This document shows, in pieces, positions 45,728-55,565 of a stretch of DNA of 64,000 bases (within the stretch, counting starts at the first letter, position 1; each line of letters opens with the position of its first letter). The DNA is taken from positions 1,054,001-1,118,000 of the forward strand of contig NZ_LT629787.1 of NCBI RefSeq assembly GCF_900105655.1. The letters are read 5' to 3'. Origin of the DNA: Halopseudomonas salegens. Its GTDB lineage: Bacteria > Pseudomonadota > Gammaproteobacteria > Pseudomonadales > Pseudomonadaceae. A program made the position numbers and the translations under genes. The notes beneath the pieces were generated by a model. That model was not told the DNA's origin, ran no database searches, and worked only from the letters and a program-made list of their open reading frames with translations.

Positions 45728-48700
45728 ATGTTCAAGGCAACGCAGGCACTGGCAGGTGAGTTTCTCCAGCATAGCGCAGATGAGTATCTGACTACGGTCA
45801 GTGCGCACTATGCTGTTGATGAGGCGAGCTACGTTGAAGAGTTGTTGCAGCTGGTTGAACAGGATGATCCCGCGGTTCTTACCGCATCGGCGCGCAAGCT
45901 GATTGAAAACGTGCGTCAACGGGACAATGCCGTCGACAGCATAGATGCCCTGTTGCAGGAATACAGCCTGGATACCCAGGAAGGCATCATGCTGATGTGT
46001 CTGGCTGAAGCCTTGTTGCGCGTGCCGGACAGCCACACCGCCGATGCCCTGATTCGTGACAAACTGAGCGCTGCGCAATGGGATGAGCACCTTGGCCAGA
46101 GCGAGCACACCCTGGTCAATGCGGCCGCCTGGGGGTTGGTGATGACCGGCAAGGTGGTCAGTCTGGACAAGCGCAAGGATGGCACCCCGGGGACCATCCT
46201 GGGTCGCCTGGTCAAGCGCAGTGGTGAGCCGGTCATTCGAGCCGCCATGTTGCAGGCAATGAAAATCATGGGCAGGCAGTTCGTGCTCGGGCGCACCATC
46301 AAGGAAGCGCTGAAGAATGGCAAGTCCATGCGTGATCAGGGGTACACCTATTCTTTCGATATGCTCGGCGAGGCGGCGCTGACCCGCGGTGATGCGGCAA
46401 AATACCTGCAGGACTATCAGGCGGCGATTGCCGCGCTGGCGGCTGACAGCTACCAGGGAAAAACGCAGAAACCGACCATCTCAATCAAGCTGTCCGCCCT
46501 GCATCCGCATTACGAACCCGCGCGTGAAGCCCAGGTACTGGATGAGCTCGGTGAAACCGTGCTGGAACTGGTGCGTCAGGCGCGGGCCGGTAATGTTGGC
46601 ATTACCATTGATGCGGAAGAAGCCGACCGCCTTGAGCTGTCGCTGAAGCTCTTCGCTCGGGTGTATCGTCACCCCGACGTCAAAGGATGGGGAAACTTTG
46701 GCCTGGTGGTGCAGGCCTATGCCAAACGGGCGCTACCGGTGTTGTGCTGGTTGACGCTGATGGCGCGGGAACAGGGCGATCTGATTCCGGTGCGGCTGGT
46801 AAAAGGCGCCTATTGGGATACCGAGATCAAACTCTGTCAGCAGGCCGGTCTGCAGGGTTATCCGGTATTCACCCGCAAGGAAGCCACCGATGTATCCTAT
46901 CTGGCCTGTGCCCGTTTTCTGCTCTCGGCGCAATGTGAAGGCCTTGTCTATCCGCAGTTTGCTACCCACAACGCGCATACCGTGACCTGCATTCTTCATC
47001 TTGCACAGCAGCGGTCGTTTGAGTTCCAGCGACTGCACGGCATGGGCGATGCCCTGTATGACACCCTGATTGAAGAATATGGCTGCACGGTGCGGATCTA
47101 TGCGCCGGTTGGCGCGCACAAGGATCTGCTGCCGTACCTGGTTCGACGCTTGCTGGAAAACGGGGCCAACTCTTCGTTTGTGCACAAGTTGGTGGATTCC
47201 CGCGTACCGGTCGACTCCCTGATCGAACACCCGGCGGCTGCGTTGCGCAAATACAAGCAACTGGCCAACCCGCAAATTCCGCTACCCTTGGCAATTTTTG
47301 GCCCGGGGCGACGCAACTCCAAAGGCGTGAACATGAACGTGCTGGATCAATGGCTGCCCCTGCAGGCAGCCATGGCCAGCTTTATGGATCAGCAATGGCA
47401 GGGTGCACCGCTGGTTGGCGGCAAGCGCTTGCAGGGTGACAGCAGAGCCGTGTTGTGCCCTTACCAGCGGAGCCATCAGGTCGGTGAGGTGGTGTGGGCC
47501 AGTGCCGAGCAAACGCACAGTGCGGTTGATCAGCTGGCTGCCGCTTTTCCGGCATGGAATGCCACTGCGGTAGATCAGCGGGCGAGCATTCTCGAGCGCA
47601 CCGCTGATCTGCTCGAAGACAATATGCCCGAGCTGATGGCGCTGTGTACCCGCGAAGCGGGCAAGAGCTTGCAGGACGGGATTGATGAAGTGCGCGAAGC
47701 GGTGGATTTCTGCCGCTACTACGCTTTGCAGGCGCGACAGCGCTTTGCGCTGATTACCTTGCCGGGGCCGACGGGTGAAAGCAACGAACTGTATTTGCAG
47801 GGTCGCGGTGTTTTTGCCTGTATCAGCCCATGGAACTTTCCGTTGGCGATCTTTCTGGGCCAGGTGTCCGCGGCACTGGTATGCGGCAATACCGTCGTGG
47901 CCAAGCCGGCAGAGCAAACCAGCCTGATTGCCGTGCGCTGTATTGAACTGATGTGGGAAGCTGGCTTGCCCAAGGATGTACTGGCGCTGTTGCCGGGCGA
48001 TGGGGCGCAGGTCGGCAGTGTCATTACTTCGGATCCACGCATTACCGGGGTGGCATTTACCGGTTCGACCCAGACCGCCCACGTGATCAACCGTGCGTTG
48101 GCCGCTCGTGATGCAGCCATTGCTCCCATGGTGGCCGAAACCGGCGGACAGAATGCCATGCTGGTTGATTCCACTGCTTTGCCGGAACAGGTGATCAAGG
48201 ATGTGGTGCATGCCGCCTTTACCAGCGCTGGGCAACGCTGTTCGGCATTGCGTGTGCTGTTCATTCAGGAAGATATTGCACCCCGAGTGCTGGAGCTGCT
48301 CAAGGGCGCGATGGCAGAGCTGCATATCGGTGACCCGGGGGATCGTGCGACGGATGTCGGTCCAGTTATTGACAGTGACGCCCGTGACGGCCTGCTCAAG
48401 CACGTAGAAACCTTGAAAGGGCAGGGCAGGCTGATTGAGGAAACGCCTTTGCCGGACGGTCTGGACGGTTATTTCGTTGCCCCGGCGGCTTTTCGCCTGG
48501 ACAGCATCCGCGAGCTTGAACGGGAACATTTCGGGCCGATTCTGCATGTGATCACCTGGCGCAACAACCAGCTGGATCAGGTCATTGCCGACATCAATGC
48601 GACCGGTTTCGGGCTGACGCTGGGCATTCACAGCCGCAACGAAGAAACCGCGCGCTACATCGATCAGCGCGTGCGAATCGGCAATGTCTACGTCAATCGC

Positions 48701-48883
48701 AACCAGATCGGTGCCGTGGTCGGCGTGCAGCCCTTCGGTGGCATGGGTTTATCCGGTACCGGGCCCAAGGCGGGCGGGCCGCACTACCTGCTGCGCTTTG
48801 TAACCGAGCGCACCCGCACAATCAACACCACGGCGGTGGGTGGCAATGCCAGCCTGCTGTCGCTGGGCAATGGTGAGCCATAA
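45728..48883 (+). CDS. putA: Bifunctional proline dehydrogenase / P5C dehydrogenase
   Basis: This is a 1,051-residue enzyme. A helical arm is followed by the FAD-binding proline dehydrogenase barrel (KPTISIKLSALHPHYEPAR, RLVKGAYWDTEIK, FATHNAHTV, HGMGDALYD). The aldehyde dehydrogenase domain comes next (ISPWNFPLAIFLGQ, FTGSTQTAH, Glu in VAETGGQNAML, Cys in TSAGQRCSALRVLF). It oxidises proline to glutamate in two steps. There is no N-terminal ribbon-helix-helix, so it is the bifunctional, not the autoregulating trifunctional, type, consistent with a PruR activator. putP follows after 85 bases. Confidence 0.97.
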   Translation: MFKATQALAGEFLQHSADEYLTTVSAHYAVDEASYVEELLQLVEQDDPAVLTASARKLIENVRQRDNAVDSIDALLQEYSLDTQEGIMLMCLAEALLRVPDSHTADALIRDKLSAAQWDEHLGQSEHTLVNAAAWGLVMTGKVVSLDKRKDGTPGTILGRLVKRSGEPVIRAAMLQAMKIMGRQFVLGRTIKEALKNGKSMRDQGYTYSFDMLGEAALTRGDAAKYLQDYQAAIAALAADSYQGKTQKPTISIKLSALHPHYEPAREAQVLDELGETVLELVRQARAGNVGITIDAEEADRLELSLKLFARVYRHPDVKGWGNFGLVVQAYAKRALPVLCWLTLMAREQGDLIPVRLVKGAYWDTEIKLCQQAGLQGYPVFTRKEATDVSYLACARFLLSAQCEGLVYPQFATHNAHTVTCILHLAQQRSFEFQRLHGMGDALYDTLIEEYGCTVRIYAPVGAHKDLLPYLVRRLLENGANSSFVHKLVDSRVPVDSLIEHPAAALRKYKQLANPQIPLPLAIFGPGRRNSKGVNMNVLDQWLPLQAAMASFMDQQWQGAPLVGGKRLQGDSRAVLCPYQRSHQVGEVVWASAEQTHSAVDQLAAAFPAWNATAVDQRASILERTADLLEDNMPELMALCTREAGKSLQDGIDEVREAVDFCRYYALQARQRFALITLPGPTGESNELYLQGRGVFACISPWNFPLAIFLGQVSAALVCGNTVVAKPAEQTSLIAVRCIELMWEAGLPKDVLALLPGDGAQVGSVITSDPRITGVAFTGSTQTAHVINRALAARDAAIAPMVAETGGQNAMLVDSTALPEQVIKDVVHAAFTSAGQRCSALRVLFIQEDIAPRVLELLKGAMAELHIGDPGDRATDVGPVIDSDARDGLLKHVETLKGQGRLIEETPLPDGLDGYFVAPAAFRLDSIRELEREHFGPILHVITWRNNQLDQVIADINATGFGLTLGIHSRNEETARYIDQRVRIGNVYVNRNQIGAVVGVQPFGGMGLSGTGPKAGGPHYLLRFVTERTRTINTTAVGGNASLLSLGNGEP

Positions 48884-48968
48884 CAGCCAGCATCCAAGCT
48901 GACTGCGGGGAATTGCCCCCATCTGTTCAATCCGGACCAGGATGTCCACTGGAAGAGCGAGAATAATA

Positions 48969-50438
48969 ATGAACATAGGCGTTGTGAGTGTAACTTTCCT
49001 GATCTACATCGGGGTCATGCTGGCCCTGGGGTATGTCGCCTACAAACGAACCACCAACCTGTCCGATTATATTCTCGGCGGGCGTTCGCTGGGTCCAGGC
49101 ACTGCGGCCTTGTCTGCGGGTGCCTCGGATATGAGTGGCTGGCTGTTGCTGGGTTTGCCCGGCTATGCTCTGGCCGCAGGGTATGAAGCCAGCTGGATTG
49201 CCATCGGCCTGCTGATGGGCACCTGGTTGAACTGGCTGATTGTATCGCGGCGTTTGAGGGTCTATTCCCATGCGGTGAATGATTCGCTGACTTTGCCGGC
49301 CTACTTTGAATTCCGTTTTGCCGACAAAACGCGTTTGTTGCGGGTGGTATCGGCGGTATTCATTCTGCTGTTTTTCCTTTTCTATACCAGTTCCGGACTG
49401 GTTGCTGCGGGTAAGCTGTTCGAATCAACCTTCGGTATGGGGTACACCCTGGCGGTGGTGGTTGGCACTTTTGCGATCATTTCCTATACCTTTTTCGGGG
49501 GGTTTCTGGCGGTGTCCTGGACGGATGTCATCCAGGGTTTGCTGATGGCTGCGGCCTTGGTGATTATTCCGATCATGGCCTTGAGCGATATGGGTGGTTG
49601 GGGCGAAGCAGAGGCTGCAATGGCGGCCAGCAACCCGAATCTGCTCACCTTCTTTACCGATATGGACGGCGAAGCCCTGGGCTTTGTGGCCATTATTTCC
49701 CTGCTTGGCTGGGGCCTCGGGTATTTTGGTCAGCCGCATGTATTGGCGCGCTTCAAGGCCATTGAAGATGACGCTGCATTGCCGTTGGCGCGTCGCATCG
49801 CTGTGACCTGGACAGCCGTATGTCTGTTTGCTGCCCTGATGACCGGGTGGGTCGGTATTGGCTACTTTGGTGAAGCCGGTATCGGTGACGCCGAAACCGT
49901 ATTCCTGGCCCTGGTCCAGGCCCTGATGCATCCGTTGGTTGCCGGTATCCTGCTGGCTGCAGTGCTGGCAGCGATCATGTCGACCGCCGATTCGCAGCTG
50001 TTGGTGTCGTCGTCGGCGTTGGCAGAGGATTTCTACAAGGCGCTGTTCCGCAAGGATGCCAGCCAGCAGCAACTGGTGTGGGTTGGCCGGTTTGCGGTGG
50101 TCGGTATCGCGCTCCTGGCCTTGTTGTTTGCGCTTGATCCGGAGAGCACCGTTCTGGGTCTGGTGTCATACGCCTGGGCCGGTTTCGGTGCCGCCTTTGG
50201 TCCGGCAGTCATTCTGTCGCTGTTCTGGAAACGGATGAACTGGCAGGGTGCGCTGGCCGGTATCATCGTCGGTGGTGTTACCGTGGTGGTCTGGGAGCGC
50301 CTGTCGCTGTTCGGTCTGTACGAGATCATTCCGGGCTTTATCCTTGCCAGCATCGCTATCGTGGTCGTTTCGTTGCTGACCAAAGAACCGGATGCAGAGA
50401 TCCAGGCAACCTTCGATGATGTAGCCAGCCGCTACTGA
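48969..50438 (+). CDS. putP: Sodium/proline symporter
   Basis: The protein has 489 residues from ATG 48,969. About 13 transmembrane helices belong to the SSS family. The conserved sodium-site helix (LGGRSLGPGTAALSAGASDMSGWLLLGLPG), GGFLAVSWTDVIQGLLM and LAAIMSTADSQLLVSSSALAEDFY are all PutP hallmarks. It imports proline for PutA. It lies downstream of putA in the same direction and is probably co-transcribed. An in-frame ATG 27 bases upstream is less likely as the start. A hairpin follows the stop. Confidence 0.95.
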   Translation: MNIGVVSVTFLIYIGVMLALGYVAYKRTTNLSDYILGGRSLGPGTAALSAGASDMSGWLLLGLPGYALAAGYEASWIAIGLLMGTWLNWLIVSRRLRVYSHAVNDSLTLPAYFEFRFADKTRLLRVVSAVFILLFFLFYTSSGLVAAGKLFESTFGMGYTLAVVVGTFAIISYTFFGGFLAVSWTDVIQGLLMAAALVIIPIMALSDMGGWGEAEAAMAASNPNLLTFFTDMDGEALGFVAIISLLGWGLGYFGQPHVLARFKAIEDDAALPLARRIAVTWTAVCLFAALMTGWVGIGYFGEAGIGDAETVFLALVQALMHPLVAGILLAAVLAAIMSTADSQLLVSSSALAEDFYKALFRKDASQQQLVWVGRFAVVGIALLALLFALDPESTVLGLVSYAWAGFGAAFGPAVILSLFWKRMNWQGALAGIIVGGVTVVVWERLSLFGLYEIIPGFILASIAIVVVSLLTKEPDAEIQATFDDVASRY

Positions 50439-50454
50439 TTGCCGCAACCGGAAT

Positions 50455-50479
50455 ATGCCGCAACAGTCTGTTGCGGCAT
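50455..50479 (+). terminator. Stem-loop after putP
   Basis: atgccgcaacag and ctgttgcggcat form a perfect 12-bp palindrome with a single central base, 16 bases after the stop. The following ctctctt is only partly T-rich. The core gcaacagtctgttgc also occurs at 12,834-12,848. Confidence 0.6.
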
Positions 50480-50513
50480 GCTCTCTTGTAACCCGATCCT
50501 GATTGCCTTCTAA

Positions 50514-50537
50514 TACGGACTGACGCGTCAGTCCGTA
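50514..50537 (+). promoter_or_regulatory. 24-bp perfect palindromic operator at the TetR gene start
   Basis: TACGGACTGACG is immediately followed by its exact reverse complement, and the ATG of the TetR gene comes one base later. The form (CTGACGCGTCAG core) is typical of TetR operators controlling RND pumps. It should repress the regulator and, through readthrough, the pump genes. Confidence 0.8.
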
Positions 50538-50538
50538 A

Positions 50539-51165
50539 ATGAAGAGCATGCCAGTCTCCCAACCAGATTCCATCAAGCGCCAGCGCAAGTCGGCTGAACA
50601 GCGCACCCGTGACATTCTTGATGCGGCCACTCAGGTGTTTGCCCGCAACGGGTTTCGTGGTGCCGATGTGCAGCATATTGCTGATCAGGCTGGTGTAGGC
50701 AAGGGAACGGTGTATCGCTTTTACCCCAACAAGGAAGAGCTGTTTCGCGCTGTGGTGGATGATGCCATGCAGCGTTTGACGGCGCAGATTGATGCTGCGG
50801 TTGCGGGTATCGATGATCCTTTTGACTACTTGCGGATCAGTTTTCGCGCCTATATGGCCTTCTTTCAGGCCAACCCCGACACCATAGAGTTGTTCGTGCA
50901 TGAGCGTGCCGAGTGGGGCATTGAGTGCAAACCGTCCTATTTCGTCTACAAGGATGCGCACAGTGACGAATGGTTGGCCATGTGCGAACGCATGGTGGCA
51001 ACCGGTCAATGCCGGGTAACTGACGCGGGTCTGATTCAGGAGCTGGTGGGCAACCTCGCCTACGGCACCATTCTGGTCAATCGTATTTCCGGGCGCAATG
51101 CGCCCTTGCTCGAGCAGGCAGACGCGCTGCTCGATACCCTGATGCAGGGAATTCTTCGCGCCTGA
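50539..51165 (+). CDS. TetR-family repressor of the RND operon
   Basis: This is a 208-residue protein. The N-terminal helix-turn-helix (ILDAATQVFARNGFRGADVQHIADQAGVGKGTVYRFYPNKEELF) is strongly TetR-like; the C-terminal ligand domain is of the TetR_C type found with pump regulators. It is encoded 67 bases upstream of the membrane-fusion gene in the same direction, and its start touches a perfect palindrome, so it most likely represses itself and the pump. There is no ribosome site because the operator occupies that place; a second ATG at 50,548 is possible and leaderless translation may apply. Confidence 0.88.
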   Translation: MKSMPVSQPDSIKRQRKSAEQRTRDILDAATQVFARNGFRGADVQHIADQAGVGKGTVYRFYPNKEELFRAVVDDAMQRLTAQIDAAVAGIDDPFDYLRISFRAYMAFFQANPDTIELFVHERAEWGIECKPSYFVYKDAHSDEWLAMCERMVATGQCRVTDAGLIQELVGNLAYGTILVNRISGRNAPLLEQADALLDTLMQGILRA

Positions 51166-51232
51166 AAGCGCGCCCGATTTTGGTTGGTTGTCAGTTGACG
51201 ACCGGTTTGTTTTGAAGCAGAGGATTTTTTAC

Positions 51233-52387
51233 ATGGCACGCTCCTTGGGTTACCGGGCCTTGCGCCCCCAGTGGTTGATGACCGCCTGTCTGTCGCTGCT
51301 GCTGGTGGGTTGTGGCAATGGCGATGAGCCCTCTGCGGGTGGGCGGGAAATGCCCCCCAGCGCGGTAACGCTGGAGACGCTGGAGCCGACTACGCTGGAA
51401 CGGGTGGAAGAGTACCCGGGGCGAGTGCGGGGTGCGCGAGAAGTACAGGTGCGCACACTGGTGGCCGGCGTTCTCAAGGCCCGGACCTACAACGAAGGTA
51501 GCCGGGTCGAGCGCGGCGATGTGTTGTTCCAGATCGATCCGGCGCCGTTCAATGTACAGGTGAAGCAGGCCCAGGCGGCGGTGGCGAATGCCCGGGCCGA
51601 GCGTGATCAGGCTCAGCGGGATTGGGCGCGTGCCAATCAGCTGTTTGAGCGGGGTGCATTGAGTGCCAGTGAGCGTGATCGTGCGCGCAGTCAGCTGGAT
51701 TTTGCGTTGGCAGGACTGGCCGAGGCCGAGGCCGAACTGGACGAAGCCGAACTCAATCTTTCCTATACCGAAGTCAAAGCGCCCATCTCCGGGGTAACCA
51801 GCCTGGAAGTTCAGCCGCAAGGCAGTCTGCTGGAGCTGGGCGGCCTGGTGACAACCATCGTGCAACAGGATCCGGTACAAGTACTTTTTGCTTTGCCTGA
51901 GCGCGATATGGCCTTGCTGCGCCAGGCGCAAAGCGAGGAAAACGGGATTGGCCGTGAGGTTCGCCTGTTAATGGTTGATGACAACGAATATGCGCGCACC
52001 GGCCGCATCGACTTCACCGCCAGCAGCATTGATGCCGCGACCGGCACGGTCACCATGCGAGCCATTTTCGACAATCCCGACAATATTCTGATTCCCGGTC
52101 AGTTTGCGCGTATTCGTCTGGTTATCCAGCGTTTTACCGATGCGCTTTTTGTCCCCGTTGATGCGGTTGGTGGCAACCAGCATGGTCCGACAGTGTTTGT
52201 TGTCAATGAGGAGCTCAAGGCTGAGTTGCGACAGGTTGAACTGGGGCCGATCGTCGCCGGCAAGCGTCTGGTGCGTTCCGGGCTGGACGTGGGTGACCAG
52301 CTGGTGATCAATGGCCATGCCGGGCTGTTCCCGGGCGCCCCGGTTCGCGTGGTTGATGACACACCGGTGCTGGAAGGGGATCAGTAA
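51233..52387 (+). CDS. RND efflux periplasmic adaptor (membrane-fusion lipoprotein)
   Basis: The protein has 384 residues from ATG 51,233 (AGAGG nine bases upstream). The lipoprotein signal is CLSLLLVGC. The adaptor has a biotinyl-lipoyl half motif ([30 protein letters not shown]), an alpha-helical hairpin ([37 protein letters not shown]), then beta-barrel and membrane-proximal domains. It links the inner-membrane pump to an outer-membrane channel. The stop overlaps the pump start by one base. Confidence 0.93.
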   Translation: MARSLGYRALRPQWLMTACLSLLLVGCGNGDEPSAGGREMPPSAVTLETLEPTTLERVEEYPGRVRGAREVQVRTLVAGVLKARTYNEGSRVERGDVLFQIDPAPFNVQVKQAQAAVANARAERDQAQRDWARANQLFERGALSASERDRARSQLDFALAGLAEAEAELDEAELNLSYTEVKAPISGVTSLEVQPQGSLLELGGLVTTIVQQDPVQVLFALPERDMALLRQAQSEENGIGREVRLLMVDDNEYARTGRIDFTASSIDAATGTVTMRAIFDNPDNILIPGQFARIRLVIQRFTDALFVPVDAVGGNQHGPTVFVVNEELKAELRQVELGPIVAGKRLVRSGLDVGDQLVINGHAGLFPGAPVRVVDDTPVLEGDQ

Positions 52388-55300
52388 TGCTGCAATTCTT
52401 TATTGATCGACCGATCTTTTCCACGGTCCTGTCGATTCTGATTCTGATTGCCGGTGGCTCATCACTGTATCAACTGCCAGTGGAGCAATACCCTGATGTG
52501 GTTCCTCCGCAGATCGTAGTGAACGCCAATTATCCGGGTGCCAGCGCCGATGTAATTTCGGATACGGTGGCAGCGCCACTGGAGCAGGCGATCAACGGCG
52601 TCGACGATATGATCTACATGAGTTCGATTGCCTCGGATGCCGGTTCCTTGCAGCTGACCGTGTTTTTCGAGATCGGAACCGATCCGGACCAGGCGACCAT
52701 TGATGTCAATAACCGGGTACAGCGTGCTGTTGCCCAGTTGCCGGCAGCGGTGCGGGATCTTGGCGTTCAGGTGCGTGCCCGTTCCACTTCAATGCTGATG
52801 GTGTTGGCATTATCGTCGGAAAATGGCGCCATGGATGTGCTGGATATCAGCAATTACGGTCTGCTCAATGTTCTGGATGAGCTGGTACGTTTGCCTGGGG
52901 TGGGGGATGCTTCCCTGTTCGGTGCCCAGGATTATTCCATGCGCATCTGGTTGCGTCCGGACAAACTGGCTGAATACGACATGACCCCGGCGGAAGTAAC
53001 GGCAGCGCTGCGGGAGCAGAACGCGCAGTTTGCCGCTGGCCGCATCGGCGCCGAACCTTCGCCACCGGGCACGGCTTTCACCTATAGCGTATCCACTCCC
53101 GGTCGCATGACTACTCCGGAGGACTTCGAGCGCATCATTCTGCGCAGCGATGAGGCAGGCCGCACCCTGCGCCTGGGGGATGTTGCGCGCGCCGAACTGG
53201 GTGCGCAGAACTACGATTTCAGTGCCACCTACAATGGCACCACGGCCGTGCCGATCGGGGTTTACCTGCAACCGGGCGCCAATGCCCTGGAAACGGCAAC
53301 CAATGTGCGCGCTGCCATGCAGGACATGTCCGAACGCTTCCCTTCGGATCTGCGCTTTGATGTTCCCTATGACACCACGGTATTTATTGAAGTCTCGATC
53401 CGTGAAGTCGTGATTACATTGATTCAGGCGCTGGCGCTGGTCGTACTGGTGACCTTCCTGTTCCTGCAGCACATGAAAGCGACGCTGATTCCGCTGGTGG
53501 CGATCCCGGTGTCCTTGATCGGTACCTTTGCCGGAATGCTGTTGCTCGGATTCTCGATCAACCTGCTCACTCTGTTTGGTCTGATTCTGGCCATCGGTGT
53601 CGTGGTGGATAATGCCATTATCGTGATGGAAAACGCCGAGCGCCTGATCAAGGAGGAGGGGCTTTCCAGCTATCAGGCTGCGAGCAAGACCATGCGTCAG
53701 GTGTCGGGCGCAGTCCTCGGGTCAACCCTGGTACTGGTTGCGGTATTTGCCCCGGTGGCTTTCCTCGGTGGCCTCAGCGGTGAGCTCTATCGGCAATTCG
53801 CGATTACCATTGCCGTATCCGTGGCCATTTCCGGGATTGTCGCCTTGACTCTGACGCCGGCAATGTGTGCACTTCTGCTTGACCGCAAACAGACAGAGCA
53901 TTCGCCCTGGTTTGCCTGGTTCAACAACAGCCTGGACTGGACCACCGGCAAATTCATTGCTGCTGTGCGCTGGATGCTCATGCATGCCAAAGTCAGCCTG
54001 GTGCTTTTCCTGTTGTTGATCGGCAGTACGGTATTTTTGCTTGATCGTATGGGTAGCGGCCTGGTGCCGCAGGAAGATCAGGGTTTTCTGCTTGCCGTCA
54101 TACAGCTGCCTGCCGTGTCATCCCTGGCACGTACGGAGCAGGTACGTGACGAGATGAGTCGGCGAGTGCTCGAAATGGAGGATGTGACCGACTTCACCAA
54201 TTTTGCCGGGTTTGACATCCTCAACAGCGGTTTGCGCACCAATATGGGTGCCGGGTTCATCAGTCTGCGTGACTGGGATGAGCGCCCACGACCGGAGCAG
54301 AGTGCACAGGCCATTGCCGGGCGGTTGTTTGCCATGGGCGCGGATATGCAAGAAGCCAATGTGATGGCTTTTGTACCGCCACCGATCAACGGGCTGTCGC
54401 TGACTGGCGGGGTGGAAGGCTACCTGCAGCTGCGCGGTAGCAGTAGCGTCAGCGAGCTCAAGGCGCAAACCGACGCTCTGGAGGCAGCCGCACGGGAACG
54501 TCCGGAGCTGACTAACGTCAGAGTCGGCCTGGATATCGGTATTCCGCGCTATCAGGCGGAAGTGGACTGGGACAAAGCCAAGGCCATGGGGATAGCGATC
54601 AACGAGATCTTTACTACCATGCGCAGTACTTTCGGTTCCCAGTACGTCAATGATTTCACCCTGCTTGGGCGCAACTGGCAGGTCAACCTGCAGTCTGAAG
54701 GTGAGTTCCGCAGCAGCCCGGAAGATTTGCGCCGGGTCTTTGTGCGGGCATCCAGTGGTGAGTTGGTTCCGTTGAGTTCCGTGGTCAAACTGACCCTGAC
54801 TCAGGGCCCCGACCTGGCCGCCCGCTTTAATCTCTACCAGGCGGCCAAGATCAATGCCGACCCTTCGCCAGGCTACAATTCGGCCGATGTGATGCGCGTG
54901 CTGATGGAGATCGAGCGGGAACACCTGGCTGACAACGCCCAGTTGGGTTGGGTTGGTGAAGCCTATCAGTTGGTTGCAGCCGGCGATGCCGGTGGGCTGG
55001 CTTTTGGTCTTGGAATACTGATGGTATTTCTGATTCTGGCCGCACAATACGAACGCTGGAGCTTGCCGCTGGCGGTTGCGACGGCGATCCCCTTCGGTGT
55101 TTTCGGTGCGGTTGTGGCCTCGATGCTGCGTGGCTTCCCCAACGATATCTATTTCCAGGTCGGCCTGTTGGTCCTGATCGGTCTGGCGGCCAAGAATGCG
55201 ATTCTGATTGTCGAGTTTGCAGCGCAGAACCGCAAAAACGGCATGAGTGCCTTCGACGCGGCCCTGACTGCTGCCGAGCAGCGTTTCCGCGCTATCATGA

Positions 55301-55512
55301 TGACGGCGCTGACGTTCATCATCGGTACCTTGCCGCTAGTGTTCAGCACCGGTGCCGGGGCTGTCAGTCGGCAGGAAATTGGTACCGTGGTAGTGGGTGG
55401 CATGATTGCGGCCAGTACCCTGGCGCTGATCTTTGTGCCGGTGTTCTATATGGTGCTGGAGCAGCGGGGGTTCCGCGTCAAACACACGGATACGCCGCCT
55501 GAAGCAGAGTAG
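52387..55512 (+). CDS. RND multidrug efflux permease (HAE1 family)
   Basis: This is a 1,041-residue inner-membrane pump with 12 helices and two large periplasmic loops. It opens [21 protein letters not shown]. The proton-relay Asp lies in [13 protein letters not shown] (one Asp followed by Asn, where AcrB has two Asp). The second-half conserved [14 protein letters not shown] block is present. It exports hydrophobic toxic compounds using the proton gradient. It is co-translated with the adaptor. No outer-membrane factor gene follows, so a TolC/OprM-type channel elsewhere must be shared. Confidence 0.94.
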   Translation: MLQFFIDRPIFSTVLSILILIAGGSSLYQLPVEQYPDVVPPQIVVNANYPGASADVISDTVAAPLEQAINGVDDMIYMSSIASDAGSLQLTVFFEIGTDPDQATIDVNNRVQRAVAQLPAAVRDLGVQVRARSTSMLMVLALSSENGAMDVLDISNYGLLNVLDELVRLPGVGDASLFGAQDYSMRIWLRPDKLAEYDMTPAEVTAALREQNAQFAAGRIGAEPSPPGTAFTYSVSTPGRMTTPEDFERIILRSDEAGRTLRLGDVARAELGAQNYDFSATYNGTTAVPIGVYLQPGANALETATNVRAAMQDMSERFPSDLRFDVPYDTTVFIEVSIREVVITLIQALALVVLVTFLFLQHMKATLIPLVAIPVSLIGTFAGMLLLGFSINLLTLFGLILAIGVVVDNAIIVMENAERLIKEEGLSSYQAASKTMRQVSGAVLGSTLVLVAVFAPVAFLGGLSGELYRQFAITIAVSVAISGIVALTLTPAMCALLLDRKQTEHSPWFAWFNNSLDWTTGKFIAAVRWMLMHAKVSLVLFLLLIGSTVFLLDRMGSGLVPQEDQGFLLAVIQLPAVSSLARTEQVRDEMSRRVLEMEDVTDFTNFAGFDILNSGLRTNMGAGFISLRDWDERPRPEQSAQAIAGRLFAMGADMQEANVMAFVPPPINGLSLTGGVEGYLQLRGSSSVSELKAQTDALEAAARERPELTNVRVGLDIGIPRYQAEVDWDKAKAMGIAINEIFTTMRSTFGSQYVNDFTLLGRNWQVNLQSEGEFRSSPEDLRRVFVRASSGELVPLSSVVKLTLTQGPDLAARFNLYQAAKINADPSPGYNSADVMRVLMEIEREHLADNAQLGWVGEAYQLVAAGDAGGLAFGLGILMVFLILAAQYERWSLPLAVATAIPFGVFGAVVASMLRGFPNDIYFQVGLLVLIGLAAKNAILIVEFAAQNRKNGMSAFDAALTAAEQRFRAIMMTALTFIIGTLPLVFSTGAGAVSRQEIGTVVVGGMIAASTLALIFVPVFYMVLEQRGFRVKHTDTPPEAE

Positions 55513-55531
55513 GTCGCACAGGGTGTACCTC

Positions 55532-55565
55532 AGGGCTGCCCTTGTTTCGGGGCAGCCCTTTTTTA
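55532..55565 (+). terminator. Intrinsic terminator of the RND operon
   Basis: agggctgccc pairs with gggcagccct around ttgtttcg and ends in a run of T, 19 bases after the pump stop codon. Confidence 0.9.
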
